From: Haliclystus octoradiatus
Taxonomy: Eukaryota; Cnidaria; Staurozoa; Stauromedusae; Haliclystidae
NCBI GenBank assembly: GCA_916610825.1
Contig: OU744447.1
Span: 18,507,563 to 18,571,562, forward strand
Reading direction: 5' to 3'
Length of the DNA stretch: 64,000 nt
The notes beneath the pieces were generated by a model. It saw only the letters and a program-made list of their open reading frames with translations. It had not been told where the DNA came from and searched no databases. Shown piece by piece: positions 33,739-45,837 of this stretch (positions within the stretch are counted from its first letter, which is position 1; each line of letters starts with the position of its first letter). Made by a program: the position numbers and the translations under genes.

Positions 33739-36120
33739 ATGGCTCTTCCACTCCTTCCAGGGAACACTTTTACAGATCCAACCGTATGTTGAAATCTTTT
33801 CAGAAAAAATAAACACTACTGTGAAAAATATTGATGCTATACTTCTTTTTACTCATCTCTTGCAGAAAACAAAGTTCCATAGGTCTCAAACGCTTGGCTG
33901 GAAAAATGGATATGTCATCCCTCGCGACCCGATCGTTGGTATCGGAGGGGTTCCAATTTCTTCCCGACAGTTGTCTTCAGCAGAGTTAGATGACTTGGCA
34001 AACTTTAAACCATCCTTAACATATGGTCAGGCAGTCCAAGCACCTCCGGAGGATTTTATCCCAGCCCATGTTGGCTTTGACAAGAAAGTGCTTTTATTCA
34101 ATGCCTATTTCAAGCAAACTGTTCATGAGTCTCCAGATGAGTTGTTTCGAGTCCGTCCAGTCAAGATTTTTTATTACCTTGAAGATGATTCAATTGCAGT
34201 AATTGAACCAGTCGTTCAAAATAGGTAAGATATATATACATAATCTATAAATCATCTATATCATATCATAGTAATCGATGAGCTATGATCAATGATCATA
34301 CAGTACCAATAATCAATTGCAGAATTATTTATCTTTATTATGCAACAGTGGCATCCCACAGGGCAAGTTAATTAAAAGACAAAAGTTGCCAAAAAACGAC
34401 TTAGGACAGACATGGCATTGGAAAGATTTAAACCTTGGTATCACAGTCACATTTTATGGTAAGACATTTTTTATTTACGACTGTAATCAATGGACAAAAG
34501 ATTTTATGGAGAGTGAAGGCATTGAGATGAAACCAGTCAGTGAAAGTGAAAAAGATCCCTACGCAGAGACTAGAAAGCAGCCGCTGAGAGCATATAGCAC
34601 ACCATCAACATTTGATAAACTAAAACAATTTATGGAGATGGACCGCCAAGTGTTGCGCTTTTACTGTTTATGGGATGACCGTGAAAGCATGTTTGGTGAA
34701 ATGAAACCATACGTAAGAGACTATATGCAGATGTTAATATACGTAGAATACGTAATGGAGTAATTGCCATGCTTCAGTCAAGAGCCAATCTATTTGAATT
34801 TTGGTTTAGATTTTACATTACTACCTTGTTGATGACACAATGGAAATACGCGAAGTTCACAATCCTAATGACGGACGTGATCCATTTCCAATTTTAATCG
34901 GAAGACAGAGAATGCCAAAGGATAGAAGTGATGTTGCATGTAAGTGTTTTTATTATCTTATTTACAATTTGATTTTATCATTTGATTAAATTTATAAATA
35001 ATAGATATCATATATCGTTGTGCTTGATTACTAGCCTCATTCCCATCGTGTGTGATGGAAATGTCTGAACATGAAGTTAAGTATTGGTTTCGACCAGCTG
35101 ATTTTGCCATTGGGAAGACCGTCATCATTCTTGGACGTCGATTCATACTCTATGACTGCGACGAGTTCACAAAAGCATACTATATGCACAAATTTGGTGT
35201 CAGAGACTTTACACCACTTGAGTTTGCAACAGACGGGAAAGGAGATACACACAAGGTTTGTATAGATGATGTCATCAGGGCATTAGGAAATTCTTTTTAT
35301 ATAATTTACCTGAATGTTTTATTTTAATAACTGTGTAGGAGATTCCACCATACAATGGGTTTGGGTCATTGGAAGATTCACTTCAGTCGTGTTTATCTTT
35401 GGTGCCGCAACCACCCAAAAAAGATTTTATCAAAATGTTAGAAAATGATAATAAAGTATTGAGATATGCTGCTAAACTTGTAAGTCAGTAGGAAACTAGA
35501 AATGTATTTGAGAAATAAATACATTGATTTTGATTGATTGTAAGAGAGACTATTCTATTCAAGTGTAACCATTGATGCATTATAGGACTCATTGAAGCCA
35601 GAAGAAAGCAACAGAAAATTCATTATCTCATACCGTCTAGCTGACGACATGATTACTATTTATGAGCCGCTACAAAGAAACTCAGGAATACTTGGTGGAA
35701 AGTTCCTTGAAAGAACAAGAGTGAGAAAGCCAAGGTCATCAATAGACAACCCAGAGTTTTATTCTCCAGCAGACTTTCATATTGGTGCTACAATTACAAT
35801 ATTTGAGCATAGATTTATAATTATTGATGCTGATAAGTATGTTTTGAAATATCTTGAGGCATTTCCTGGTAAGTATCCAGAAGAGACAATCAAATCCATT
35901 AAAGAAATCCACAAACAACAAGAAACAACACAAGAACAAAGCATTTTAGAAATGAAAAATAATCAGAATGATCAACTACAAAGTGAACATAAATGGAGGT
36001 AAGAAAGGACTGTAATTGTTATTAACTAAATTGAAATTAGTTATTTGCAATAATATCTCTGTTCTCATATTGAAATGTTTTTATTTTAGATATGGTACTG
36101 CCACAAACACATCAAAATAA
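33739..36120 (+). CDS. EFHC1: EFHC1-like protein with three DM10 domains
   Basis: Eight exons: 33739-33783, 33866-34224, 34349-34712, 34810-34939, 35035-35255, 35339-35479, 35586-35998, 36090-36120. All have GT-AG sites and together make 1,704 nt, 567 residues. The sequence follows vertebrate EFHC1 throughout: [108 protein letters not shown]. The three DM10 domains lie near 87-190, 232-350 and 405-515. EFHC proteins are microtubule inner proteins of axonemal doublets (RIB72 family). The model ends shortly after the third DM10 domain and lacks the C-terminal EF-hand region of human EFHC1 (640 residues), so either this gene is shorter or further exons are used alternatively. EFHC2 is the nearest alternative name. 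Confidence 0.9.
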
Positions 36121-36297
36121 AACTCAAATTGTATAGACGTATGAATTATAAATAGTAATTTTAAGGGTTAGTCTCAAACTTCTTAAGAAATTCCATTGTG
36201 AATAGTTTATTTCTATTGATTTCAACTTGTTCTGTCTTGTTATTGTCTGCAATCAAACAGTAAACAATGAAAAAAAACATTACCTTGGTGTGAGAAC

Positions 36298-36303
36298 AAT
36301 AAA
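36298..36303 (+). terminator. Poly(A) signal AATAAA of EFHC1-like gene
   Basis: A canonical AATAAA about 180 bases after the stop codon on the coding strand. Position and orientation fit the 3' end of the gene. Confidence 0.45.
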
Positions 36304-38255
36304 TATTACTATGACTACAGCAGTCTACTAAATGCAGTAATTCCATCTATTCGTAGAACTACAAACAGAAGGCATCAAATAAGCAGAGATTGAGGTGTAG
36401 TTTGCTGATACCTATAATAAGTTTGACATCGACACTACAGCTCCTAGCTATACCCTAAGAGTACAAATGAACCATGGTTTTGTTGCCATTTCCAAGGAGG
36501 TTACCTCTCAACAACCTGAGCGACCCGTCTAGACAAACTGACCCCTATGAAAGAAATTCATGAGTTCATGAACAGTTCATTAACAATTCAAGAACGTCAT
36601 GAACAGTTAATGAACATTTTTTGTAGGTTTATGAACAGTTCATAAACAGTCAAGTTTATGGGTCATGAATGTGAATTGTTTAAAAGTTCATGAACACTCC
36701 AAGAACAGTTCATAACTTTTGGGCAATTTCACGTTCATGAACTTGTGACATTTATTTCACGTGGGAATTTACAGTAGTGTAGTCATAGCCAGGTCAAGTG
36801 CTTTACTTATATACACAAACGGGAAGGAAGAAAGTTTTAGAAAACTGTTGGTAACATATTGATTTAAACTTGCATTCTTAGATTGCCTTTGAATTATTCA
36901 TATCTAGAACAATGAATCTTAGCTAGTAGGCCAAGAAGAGCCACCTATGCCAGGCCGACGTCAAATCGCAGGGTCTCAGAGTCATTAGTGCAGGGATAAC
37001 ATCAAATCTGGGCTAGTGTTTGTGAAATCTGTAGACTTGTGATGAAAACCTTTTACATCAAAAGTAGAAAACCCATTCTAAAATATGACGTCATATTCAA
37101 ACATAATTCTGCATTTTGATTGCTTGGTCCGTGTGTTTGGAAATACAAGGTAAACATTTTTCTGTCGATAACATTTTGTCAGATGCTCAAAGCTGAAGAA
37201 GAATAAGAAACTGCAATGTATTACTAAAGAAATAATATCAACAAAGCTATCTCTATTTGATAAAGACTAACGTTTTGAAGCTTGATTTTGATCCAAGGAT
37301 ATTTTAGTAAATGAAAACATTGAATTTGAATTGAATTTTAATTCATTAATTCAAACTTCAACCTTCCGCAATTATATAAACAAATTTGATTCCGATAATT
37401 GTTTAAATTTAGAAAAGGGTTACCACAAAGGCGAGTGCTTTCAACACTTTACTTGTGTCTTCCGCCATTTCCTGTGTAGTAAATATGAATACAAACACGG
37501 CAAAGTGTGTGGTGCCCTCTAACAACACTGGCTCTTGTCAGTCAGTAAAACATATTGGCAGCTGCAATTTCACCCTCACAGTCTTGACTAATGGATATCA
37601 ACAGAAAGTTAAATTTGGTTTACAGAGTACCTTGTCAGGGCCATCTATTTACAAACATTTGGCTACCTATGTAACCTGCCTTCATTATTACAAGAGGGCA
37701 ATTAAACTAAACATCCGTATTTATAGTGACATCATAGGAAATCATGAAACAAATCGTTCATATTTTAGTATCTTGATGATTTGAAATTGATTTCTGCTAG
37801 TAGATTGCAGAGCAAAATGAACAGATAATGTTGGTCTGGTTTACACTTTTAAACTATGTCATAGAACAGAGTTCTACTTACCATAAATTATTGATATAGA
37901 TGGCATTTGTGAGTTGCCAATACATTCGCTCAATACTTGACATTTTGGATTGGATTCATGAGCTTTTTTTGAGGAGAGGCGTTGCAAAATTTCCCTAGTT
38001 AAAAATTGAACAGTTTGTAGATCTCACCTCACAGTGAATTTCATTTTAGCCAGTATGATAATAACAATAAGGATAGCAGTAATAATAATGATGAATGAAT
38101 ACTGTACCTTGATAGTGCAACAAAATGGATTCACAAAATAGGAGCCTAGGGGTTTTTCTTCTTTCTTTTTATATGTGAATGTTTAAATCGGAATATGGAT
38201 ATTCTAATCACTTGAAAATTATGAAACTGCAGCAGAACATTGTTCTCAAATAATC
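36304..38255. other. Intergenic region with GTTCATGAAC-rich patch
   Basis: No gene is supported; the open frames at 37,331-37,784 show no family features. Between 36,560 and 36,750 the palindromic motif GTTCATGAAC and close variants recur about ten times in both orientations. At 37,639 there is an 18-base match to the terminal repeat of the 21.6-28.2 kb transposon. Confidence 0.5.
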
Positions 38256-38825
38256 TTAAAGTGTATATCCCGGATATTGGGAGATTGCTTCTTACGATAG
38301 AGAAAAATTTTCTATCAGTACATGTTCTTCTTGTATTTTTACTTTACGCAAGCATTTCCCCCTCAAATATGCAATCAAAGTTACGTTTTTGTGTCTCACT
38401 CTTTTTCCTTGAACAGGAACCCACTTATTTTCCACAAGAGAGTTTACACCGGAAAAAACACTAAACATTTTACTTATTTGTCTCTAAATAAAAAACCGCT
38501 AAACCAAATGACAATCTGCTTTCGGAATAAAATTTTCAACGTTCAGCTGAAGATTTAGAGCTATATTTGATAAATATTCAAGATCCAGGTAAAGAGATAT
38601 AAGCCTCTAAAGTCAAAAATTCTTAGTTTTGGATTTTTCTCACTTAAGTGCTCACGCGATTAGCACCTCTTTACGACACAAAATTAACCCAAAATCGTCC
38701 CTTTGACTGCATTTTTGAAGGAGAAATGATCGCGCAAAGTAAAAACACAAGAAGATCATGTACGAATAGAAAATTGTTCTCTATCTAAAGAAGCAATCTC
38801 CCAATATCCGGGATATACACTTTAA
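38256..38825. mobile_element. TTAA-flanked MITE, 562 bp
   Basis: TTAA lies at 38256-38259 and 38822-38825. Between them the terminal inverted repeats begin AGTGTATATCCCGGATATTG and extend roughly 70-80 bp, including CTATC-AGTACATG / CATGTACG-AATAG blocks. No coding capacity. It is probably a non-autonomous piggyBac- or Kolobok-type element. Confidence 0.8.
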
Positions 38826-40499
38826 GATTGTGGAAAGATTTTGTGATGTTGTTTATTGTTTAAAATAATAATAAGCTTTTAGAAATATGTAAATATGGTA
38901 AGAAAGCCATTTCCTTTTCAAATCGTGTTAGATTTTATTTTTAACATTCAAGTGCTACTGCATACCATAGCGTCATTTCTGTGTTACAACGTAGGCTGTT
39001 ACTATTTACTAATCAAGGGTTCTCACTTGATAGAATTTAGAGTCCCACAATGGGGTTGGATGAAACATCACAGTGAATATTTGGGTGACCGGTCTATCTC
39101 TATATAGTATCAAATTCCAGACAATCTTTAGCAAATGGTTATTAATGAGGGAGCAGTCTAACTTTCCGAAAGATCATACAACTTTCATAGCCTATCAAAT
39201 TCATTACAGCAACGTCCATACCCCCATCAAAAACTAATTTAATTATGACCAACATCTTAAAGTATTTCAGCTTTAAAGTTTCTAACAGATCTGAATAATC
39301 ACACATAGCATATCATTTCTGTCTTGTCATTTCACTAATTCTCTGTCAATTAACCTATTCTGGATAAGGAACGTGATTTTCCATATATACATCTAAGATG
39401 GTTAGGAAAACTGTCCATTGAAATATCATCCATTAAATATCAAATATACATACTTAGGCTACAGACATACCTAAACGGAAGCGTGTTGAGATTGAGAGAC
39501 ACAAATTCAATAGCCCTACATTTATATGAAATTAAATTTTGGTGAAGAAGTCACAATGTTTCATTTTAGTCCAATGCAGCTACTTACTATATTTATGGAG
39601 TAAATTCTGATTAGAAAATGGAAAATATCATAAATTGCTTTACAATCACATCAACAGCTAGCAGCTAAAGCTAGGATTAACCGCACGCAAGGACATATAT
39701 TTGGTTCAAGATTTTGATTATGCTAAGCTTAAAGAATTTAAAATGTTAATTAATTAGTTACTTTATTATAACTGTGTCGATGATACATTGCAGCCTAAGT
39801 TAAAATTAGTTAATCGTGTTTCTTGTGAATTTGTAAAACTGGGTGTGGTGTAGATGAAAATGTAAATTGTAATACATGTGAATTGTGATCTCAAGGTCAG
39901 GGGGTGTGTAGGATTTAATAAATGTTAGTTTTACAGTATCACATCCTCCTGGTCACAGCTGTATGTTGAATAAAGGTCAGTTTTATACTTGAAGTTACTT
40001 TACGCTACTTTCGATTGTGTTAAGCGACCGCAAATAAAAATACAAATGTATTATCATGTGACTTGTATAGATCTACGGGTTAGATCCCAGTCCTGTATTG
40101 AGTTATGTTTATGTTCATCTCTCTTATGATTACGGTTACGATTACCTATATATATATATTGTGTTGTTATTACGTCTCTGACATAGCGCAGTTGATAATT
40201 TATTAAAGAACCTCGGAGATATAAGTAGCCTAATGACATCCAATAATTTGTTTTATAAATGATTTATTGATTCAACAACTGTGCTCGTTATCGCAAACAA
40301 TTTTCTTGTGTCTCGCGATCGGCCATATCCGCTGTTTCCATGAAGCACGAAGCAACAAATGTTTAAAAACCATTATATCAATTGGTTGGTCAGCTGAAAA
40401 ATTGAGGGGCAAATTGCTGTGTATTACTGATATTACATATCACAATTTTTGCGCTCTTGATAGTTGAATGTGAAAACTTTTGAGAACACAGCCAGCCGC
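38826..40499. other. Intergenic region left of the Ty3-type fossil
   Basis: No gene is recognised. The stretch 39,840-40,470 could include terminal sequence of the neighbouring retroelement fossil (AATAAA-type signals at about 39,918 and 39,970), but no matching repeat was found on its far side. A short (TA)n run is at about 40,147. Confidence 0.35.
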
Positions 40500-43060
40500 C
40501 AATATGCACAAATCCACGCGGTTTGATTTAGTCATTGAAGAACACGAAAACGAGGATGCGGACTCTGCCGACTTGCCGAATGACCCGCAAAACATTTGCA
40601 AGCACAAGTAACAGTGGACCCAATGCAACCAATGCAGATGATGGTTCAGATGTTAGCAAATCAACAACAACAACAGGTGGACTTGCAACATCAACTTCAA
40701 GAGCAGAGAAAGGCTATCCTTAACCAACAACATGAGATTGCACAAACCCTACGTCGTCAAAATGAAGCCATTGCAATGATGAATGATAATACTCAAATAC
40801 ATCGTTCTCATGCTGATGCAATTGATAATTCAGGCAATAGCAATGCCAATACCAGTCATCAAATGCTAGCCAGCATTGCCAAAAAAATTGACACACCATA
40901 CTTGAAGATATCACCAGAAGAGACAACTTTAGCAGCTTTCCGTACATAACAAAAGAGCTTCAAGGATATATGCCGACCTTACGCGTTTACAAGATGACTG
41001 CACCTTTAGAGGCAGACAGAAAATCATCTGTAGGCTAATACTCTCCACGAAGACTGAGTTCGACTATGGGACAATGGTATGCTGGTTATTCAAGAAAATG
41101 AAGATGACATTTAAGCTGTCTTGAAGCCCATTTGTACATACATTAGCAAACAGCGCAACCCTCTATTGGATCGGGAAGAAATTCATTCCTGTGCACAGCA
41201 GGAGGGTGAGTCAGTTGATAGTTACATGGCTGCCTTGCGTACTATAGATGATTCATGTGGTTATTCAGATGATTTAGTATGCAAAACTTGTAACACACCG
41301 TGTGATCATTCCCTAGTAGCCTATAAAAATAAGAGGCTCCGAGACAGACTTGTATGTGGTACTAGGGATGCAGCTACTCAGCAAAAGCTACTATAAGAAC
41401 CCTTCAACAGCCTTACTCTTGATTGGTCATTGACTATTTGCCGAACGCAGGAGGCAAGTCAGAAAACACATGATCACCTCAATCACGGATCAGACTCTCA
41501 TAGTACAATCAGAAGGTAGTGGCAGATCTGCATATAGGCGTGGTGAGCAAACAAAAAACCCACATGCCAGCAGTACCACTACACCCCCCCCCCCCCTCAT
41601 CACCACCACACAGCTCTGCACAAACTGTGGTAAAGGACCTCATTTCACAAAGACTTAAGCCAGCTAAGGATGTTGAATGTTTCAACTGCAACAAAAGAGG
41701 ACATTATCAGTAACTCAGTAACAGAAATCGAGTAATTGGCTGTCGTCTGGGCAATACAGAAACGCCGTCTCTTCCTTCCTGACTCTCATTTTGATGTTCT
41801 GGTAGATCACAAGCCACTCGAAGCAATCCTGAACTACAAAACATTGGATAGCATCGATACACCGCCCATTATTCGATTGAAAGAAAAATTAATGAGTTTC
41901 ATCTTTACTGCAGTATGGTGTCCTGAAACACAGCATGTAGTGGTGGACTGTGAAGTTGAAGCATTCGCCTCCCTTGCCCTTTGTGCGGTTAAAGGACCAA
42001 GCCGTCAATCAACATTTGAATCCAGATATCATTATCGACGATAAAGTTCTTGCTGCAGGGAATACTGACAAACAATATTGTAAACTCCGCAGTGCCATTC
42101 CTCACAAAGCATGTCATTCAGCCTGGAAAGACAATATGTTGCAAGAATTTAAAACATTTCACAAAGGTCTTTCAGTGGTGGACAACGTCATTCTCTTTCA
42201 GCAACATCGCCCATACATTCCAAGTGCAATGCGACAAGAAACTTGCAACACCTACACGCATCTCATCAAGGAAGAGTTTGCACGCTACGCCGTGCTCGTG
42301 AGTGCATCTTCTGACCGGGGCGGACAAAAGAAATATCAAACTTGAGGCAAAATTGTTCCCCTTGCCAAGAAAATTGTGCCAGTTTGGGCAAATAGGCTCT
42401 CTGTTTGGACATTCCAGCAACTCGACCTAGTGAGGCAATTGCCACTCTATTTTTGTTTGATGGTCGGGAGTACTTAATCATAACTGATAAGTACTCTGGC
42501 TGGAAAGAGGTACAGTGAAACCTGTATATAACGGCCAGCTACGAGAGGTAGATAAATTGACCACTATATACAGGCGGCCTTTATATACAGGTTTAATTCA
42601 ATAGAAAATACTATCTTAGACATTGCAAAAGTGACCACTATAGACAGGTGGCTGCTGTATAGAGGTGACCATTATAACAGGTTTGACTGTATACGGCTTT
42701 AGTAACAATAGTGCAAAAACAGATCATGTGGCACACTACATCCTAAAATGGACCTCAATGATGGGACTGCCAGAAGGACTGACAAGTGATGGAGGACCAC
42801 TTTTTCAAAGCAGAGAATTTGTCAAATATTGCTCGGAATGGATGACCCATCCTCATTCCTCACCATATCATCCAAAAGACAATAGGCATGCTGAAGCTGC
42901 TGTAAAGGTCATGAAATCATTGATGACGAAAGTAAGTCCATGTGGGGCGCTGGACATTTCATTTTCTGCGTCTGATCATGATAATATTGCTAAACCATGG
43001 TTAAACCGAAGAAGATTATATTTTATTTTACTAACTAACACTGATTCATTTAGCCTATAA
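40500..43060 (+). mobile_element. Ty3/mdg4-type retroelement fossil, heavily decayed
   Basis: In order on the plus strand are: a glutamine-rich gag part (40,596-40,946), a second gag part (41,121-41,396), zinc-knuckle sequences (about 41,610-41,712), an RNase H part (about 41,736-41,960) and integrase parts (about 42,050-43,010). It is broken at many places and lacks recognisable terminal repeats. A MITE has inserted at 42,513-42,689. It is clearly older than the element at 3.2-6.3 kb. Confidence 0.8.
42513..42689. mobile_element. TA-flanked MITE (Tc1/pogo-like ends), 177 bp
   Basis: The ends CAGTGAAACCTGTATATAAC and CAGTCAAACCTG (inverted) are flanked by TA at 42511-42512 and 42690-42691. 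The interior repeats the GACCACTATA/CAGG theme. It sits inside the decayed Ty3-type fossil. A related copy is at 56,386-56,587. Confidence 0.75.
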
Positions 43061-45837
43061 ATAAAATTGAAATTACTACGATCTATTGTAGACACGCAAG
43101 TATTATTGACATGCGATACGACGTGAGAATCATCACTTCACGCCTTCTCATATGTTATGTACAGCATTCCAAACGCGATATAATTATCAAAAGAAATACC
43201 GACAAAACTACATTTTTGATCATTAAACTCTAAAAAATACCACACCATCGTACATTTTTGTCCATTGCATGTTTTAATTCTGCTTAATCGACTGATGAAA
43301 AAATCGACGTTAAAAATGGTGTGCCCTTCATTCTATCGGACTCTTACGCTTTTCGGAAAATTGAAACATTGCAGCAACTACTTGGAGTTTTGTCAATAAA
43401 ATGACATTAATCAATAGAAAACTGTTTATTCTATCCTGATAAAAATTTAATTTTATTAAACCAACAAACAGATGAGCTATAGAAAAGAAAATTTTTATAG
43501 ATCATTGATCACAAAAAGGGTACAAATTAAACTGCTAATAAAATCGTTATTTTTCATCTAAGATCAAAAATACTTCATATATGACATCTCTGTACCCATA
43601 CCTACATGTGTAAAAACTTCAAACATAATCAATTTTTTAATGGAACGAAGCCGTTCGGTTTGACCCAGACTTCTTTGTGAATGCGCGGGGAAGAAAAAAT
43701 CGATTGTAAAAATTGCTTGGTTTGACAGGAAATGTCCACGAAAAAATTGCGGATGACGTCATACAATATATGACGCAACGCCGCATTTTAAAAATGTTTT
43801 TCAATACTTTCATGTCTTGTTTTATGTTTAGTTTGTAGTGGGGATTCTGTTATTCGATTTTAAAGTCTAAGTAAACATGAACCAGATTTTGACAAATAAT
43901 GTGGTAAATGTGCTGTAGAATTTGTGGCAGTTATGAAATGAAACTGATGTGCAAGCGGAGCGAGGAGAATTTTTTCGAAGAATCAGACATATTTTGGCTA
44001 CTTTTGTTTATTCTGGTGCTGTATATCAAAACCTTCGTTGTCTGATTTTAATGCAAACATGAAACAGATTGTGACAAGCACTGTGCTGAATTTATATGAT
44101 AGATGTTAGCCTACAAAAATAAAATACATGATATGACACGCGAGCGAAGGGAGGGAAAATTTTCAAGAAATCAGCCATCACAACTATGGTTTCTACTACT
44201 TTCATTGTGTCTTATTTACAAACCTTGCAGCAATAAACTGTAATGTATAGTATTCATTTAAAAAACTGTTTCTTCGTGATAAATAAGTCTCTTACCGATT
44301 GTTGAACACGAAACACAAAGTGCTCATTCAAGCGTTGCTCAAAATAAATGGTGTGAGATATTCAGTTTCAAAAGCGCCGCTACTTTCACAAGTCAATGAC
44401 TTTCAATTTCTGTTTGTTATTGCCTTAGAATTTGAGCGAGAGTTTGTTGACACGGTTTCCCTTTTACGGCGAATTAAATTTTACGCAAAAAAGTACCATA
44501 TTATTTATTATTTATTCAAGTTGCAGAAACCTGACATGAATTTTGCAATAAAATTGATTTGTTTACAAATATTTCGCGGATGGCTTTTGTTTGAATGAAA
44601 TGCGCGTTTTAGTTTTCTGAGTGTGAAATTATTGCGCGTTTTAAAAAAGTTACCATGTCGCTGAAAAAGTCCTCTCAAAATGCGCGGGGAAGATCTTCCC
44701 TGATTCATACAAAGAATGCAGATCGGGGTTTGACCTGGACTGACCCCATATAAAGTTATAAACTTATAGCACATCTATATAATCTTTGTGTGGAAAACTG
44801 GAAACTTACGTCGTATGAATTGCATTGTTATCTTAAGTATAGTTATTGTCTCGAACCTTATTGGGAACATCAGTCAATGACACGGTTCACATCACAAGGT
44901 ATGTCCCAGTCCTACCTTGCTCTAGCAGAATCTTCAGTTGTGTATGGATTAAATTTGATTTTAATTTGTTTAAACGCCTTCAGGGTTATATCTCCAATTC
45001 TTCGAGACATTATGTGTAGTAGGCTAGGAATTAAATATGGTAACACAAACTAACTAAAATTCAATTGACAATTCCTCAAATCACAAAAATCCGTCCGCCA
45101 TGTTGGTTTATCAATTATGAACACAGGAGAGCGAGGCTGATGACCTAGCAACAGCAAGCAACTTTGCTGACCGGCAACTGATCTACATGGCATGGGTAGC
45201 AAAAACCCGTGCTGTGTGAATATTATTTTACTCCGTAAAGAAGGACTGAGCATTTGTCACATTTATATACTACGCGTCTTATTTAAATTACAATGATAAT
45301 TCTTTACAACCAAAGACAAGTTACCATGCAAGTTACATACAGAAAATACATTTTTTACCGACGAGGAAACGTCAAATAATCCGATCAATAGCCACCCGAA
45401 TGCTCGCAGAGCTATCTAGGAGTGATCATCACAGGAGCACAGTCATTCTAATTTCTAATGTACTCTGGGATCGCTCTGATCAAGTACTATATGGCCTACG
45501 CATAGACTATTAGACGGATGCAGCATGTTAGCACTTAATATCATCTGTTCTCTGAAAGTGTAAGTTTTGATTCCAGCCAGGCATCTAATGATTATGAGAT
45601 CATCTTGTTTTATGTATGGGATCGATGGCGGATTTAAAGCTGATCCCGTACTGCTATTCTATGCATCATTGCTCGCAGGACTGATCGTACACTTCAACCA
45701 TGTCAATAATTTTATAATGATATTATATTGAACATGAACGTGTATCGATGATGGCCCTTTGTCAAGCATTATGGATGGACTGCCAATTAAAATGCCAATA
45801 TACGTCGATTGTGTTAAAATGATATGAATTAAATTAT
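43061..45837. other. Intergenic region with a diverged 190-bp duplication
   Basis: No gene is supported. Two successive segments (about 43,795-43,988 and 43,990-44,180) share the order GATTTTAA...AAACATGAA-CAGATT-TGACAA...GCGAGCGAAG/GCGGAGCGAGG...TCAGACAT/TCAGCCAT, which suggests an old tandem duplication. GCGCGGGGAAGA recurs at about 43,685 and 44,682. The right end upstream of 45,838 should hold the promoter of the DAZ/Boule-like gene. Confidence 0.4.

Noticed and set aside
37331-37784. Two overlapping plus-strand frames with several cysteines
   Set aside because: Low complexity, no splice context, no family pattern, and one crosses a transposon-end sequence.
44299-44598. A 99-residue open frame
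   Set aside because: It lies in AT-rich intergenic DNA, with no homology pattern or splice sites to support it.
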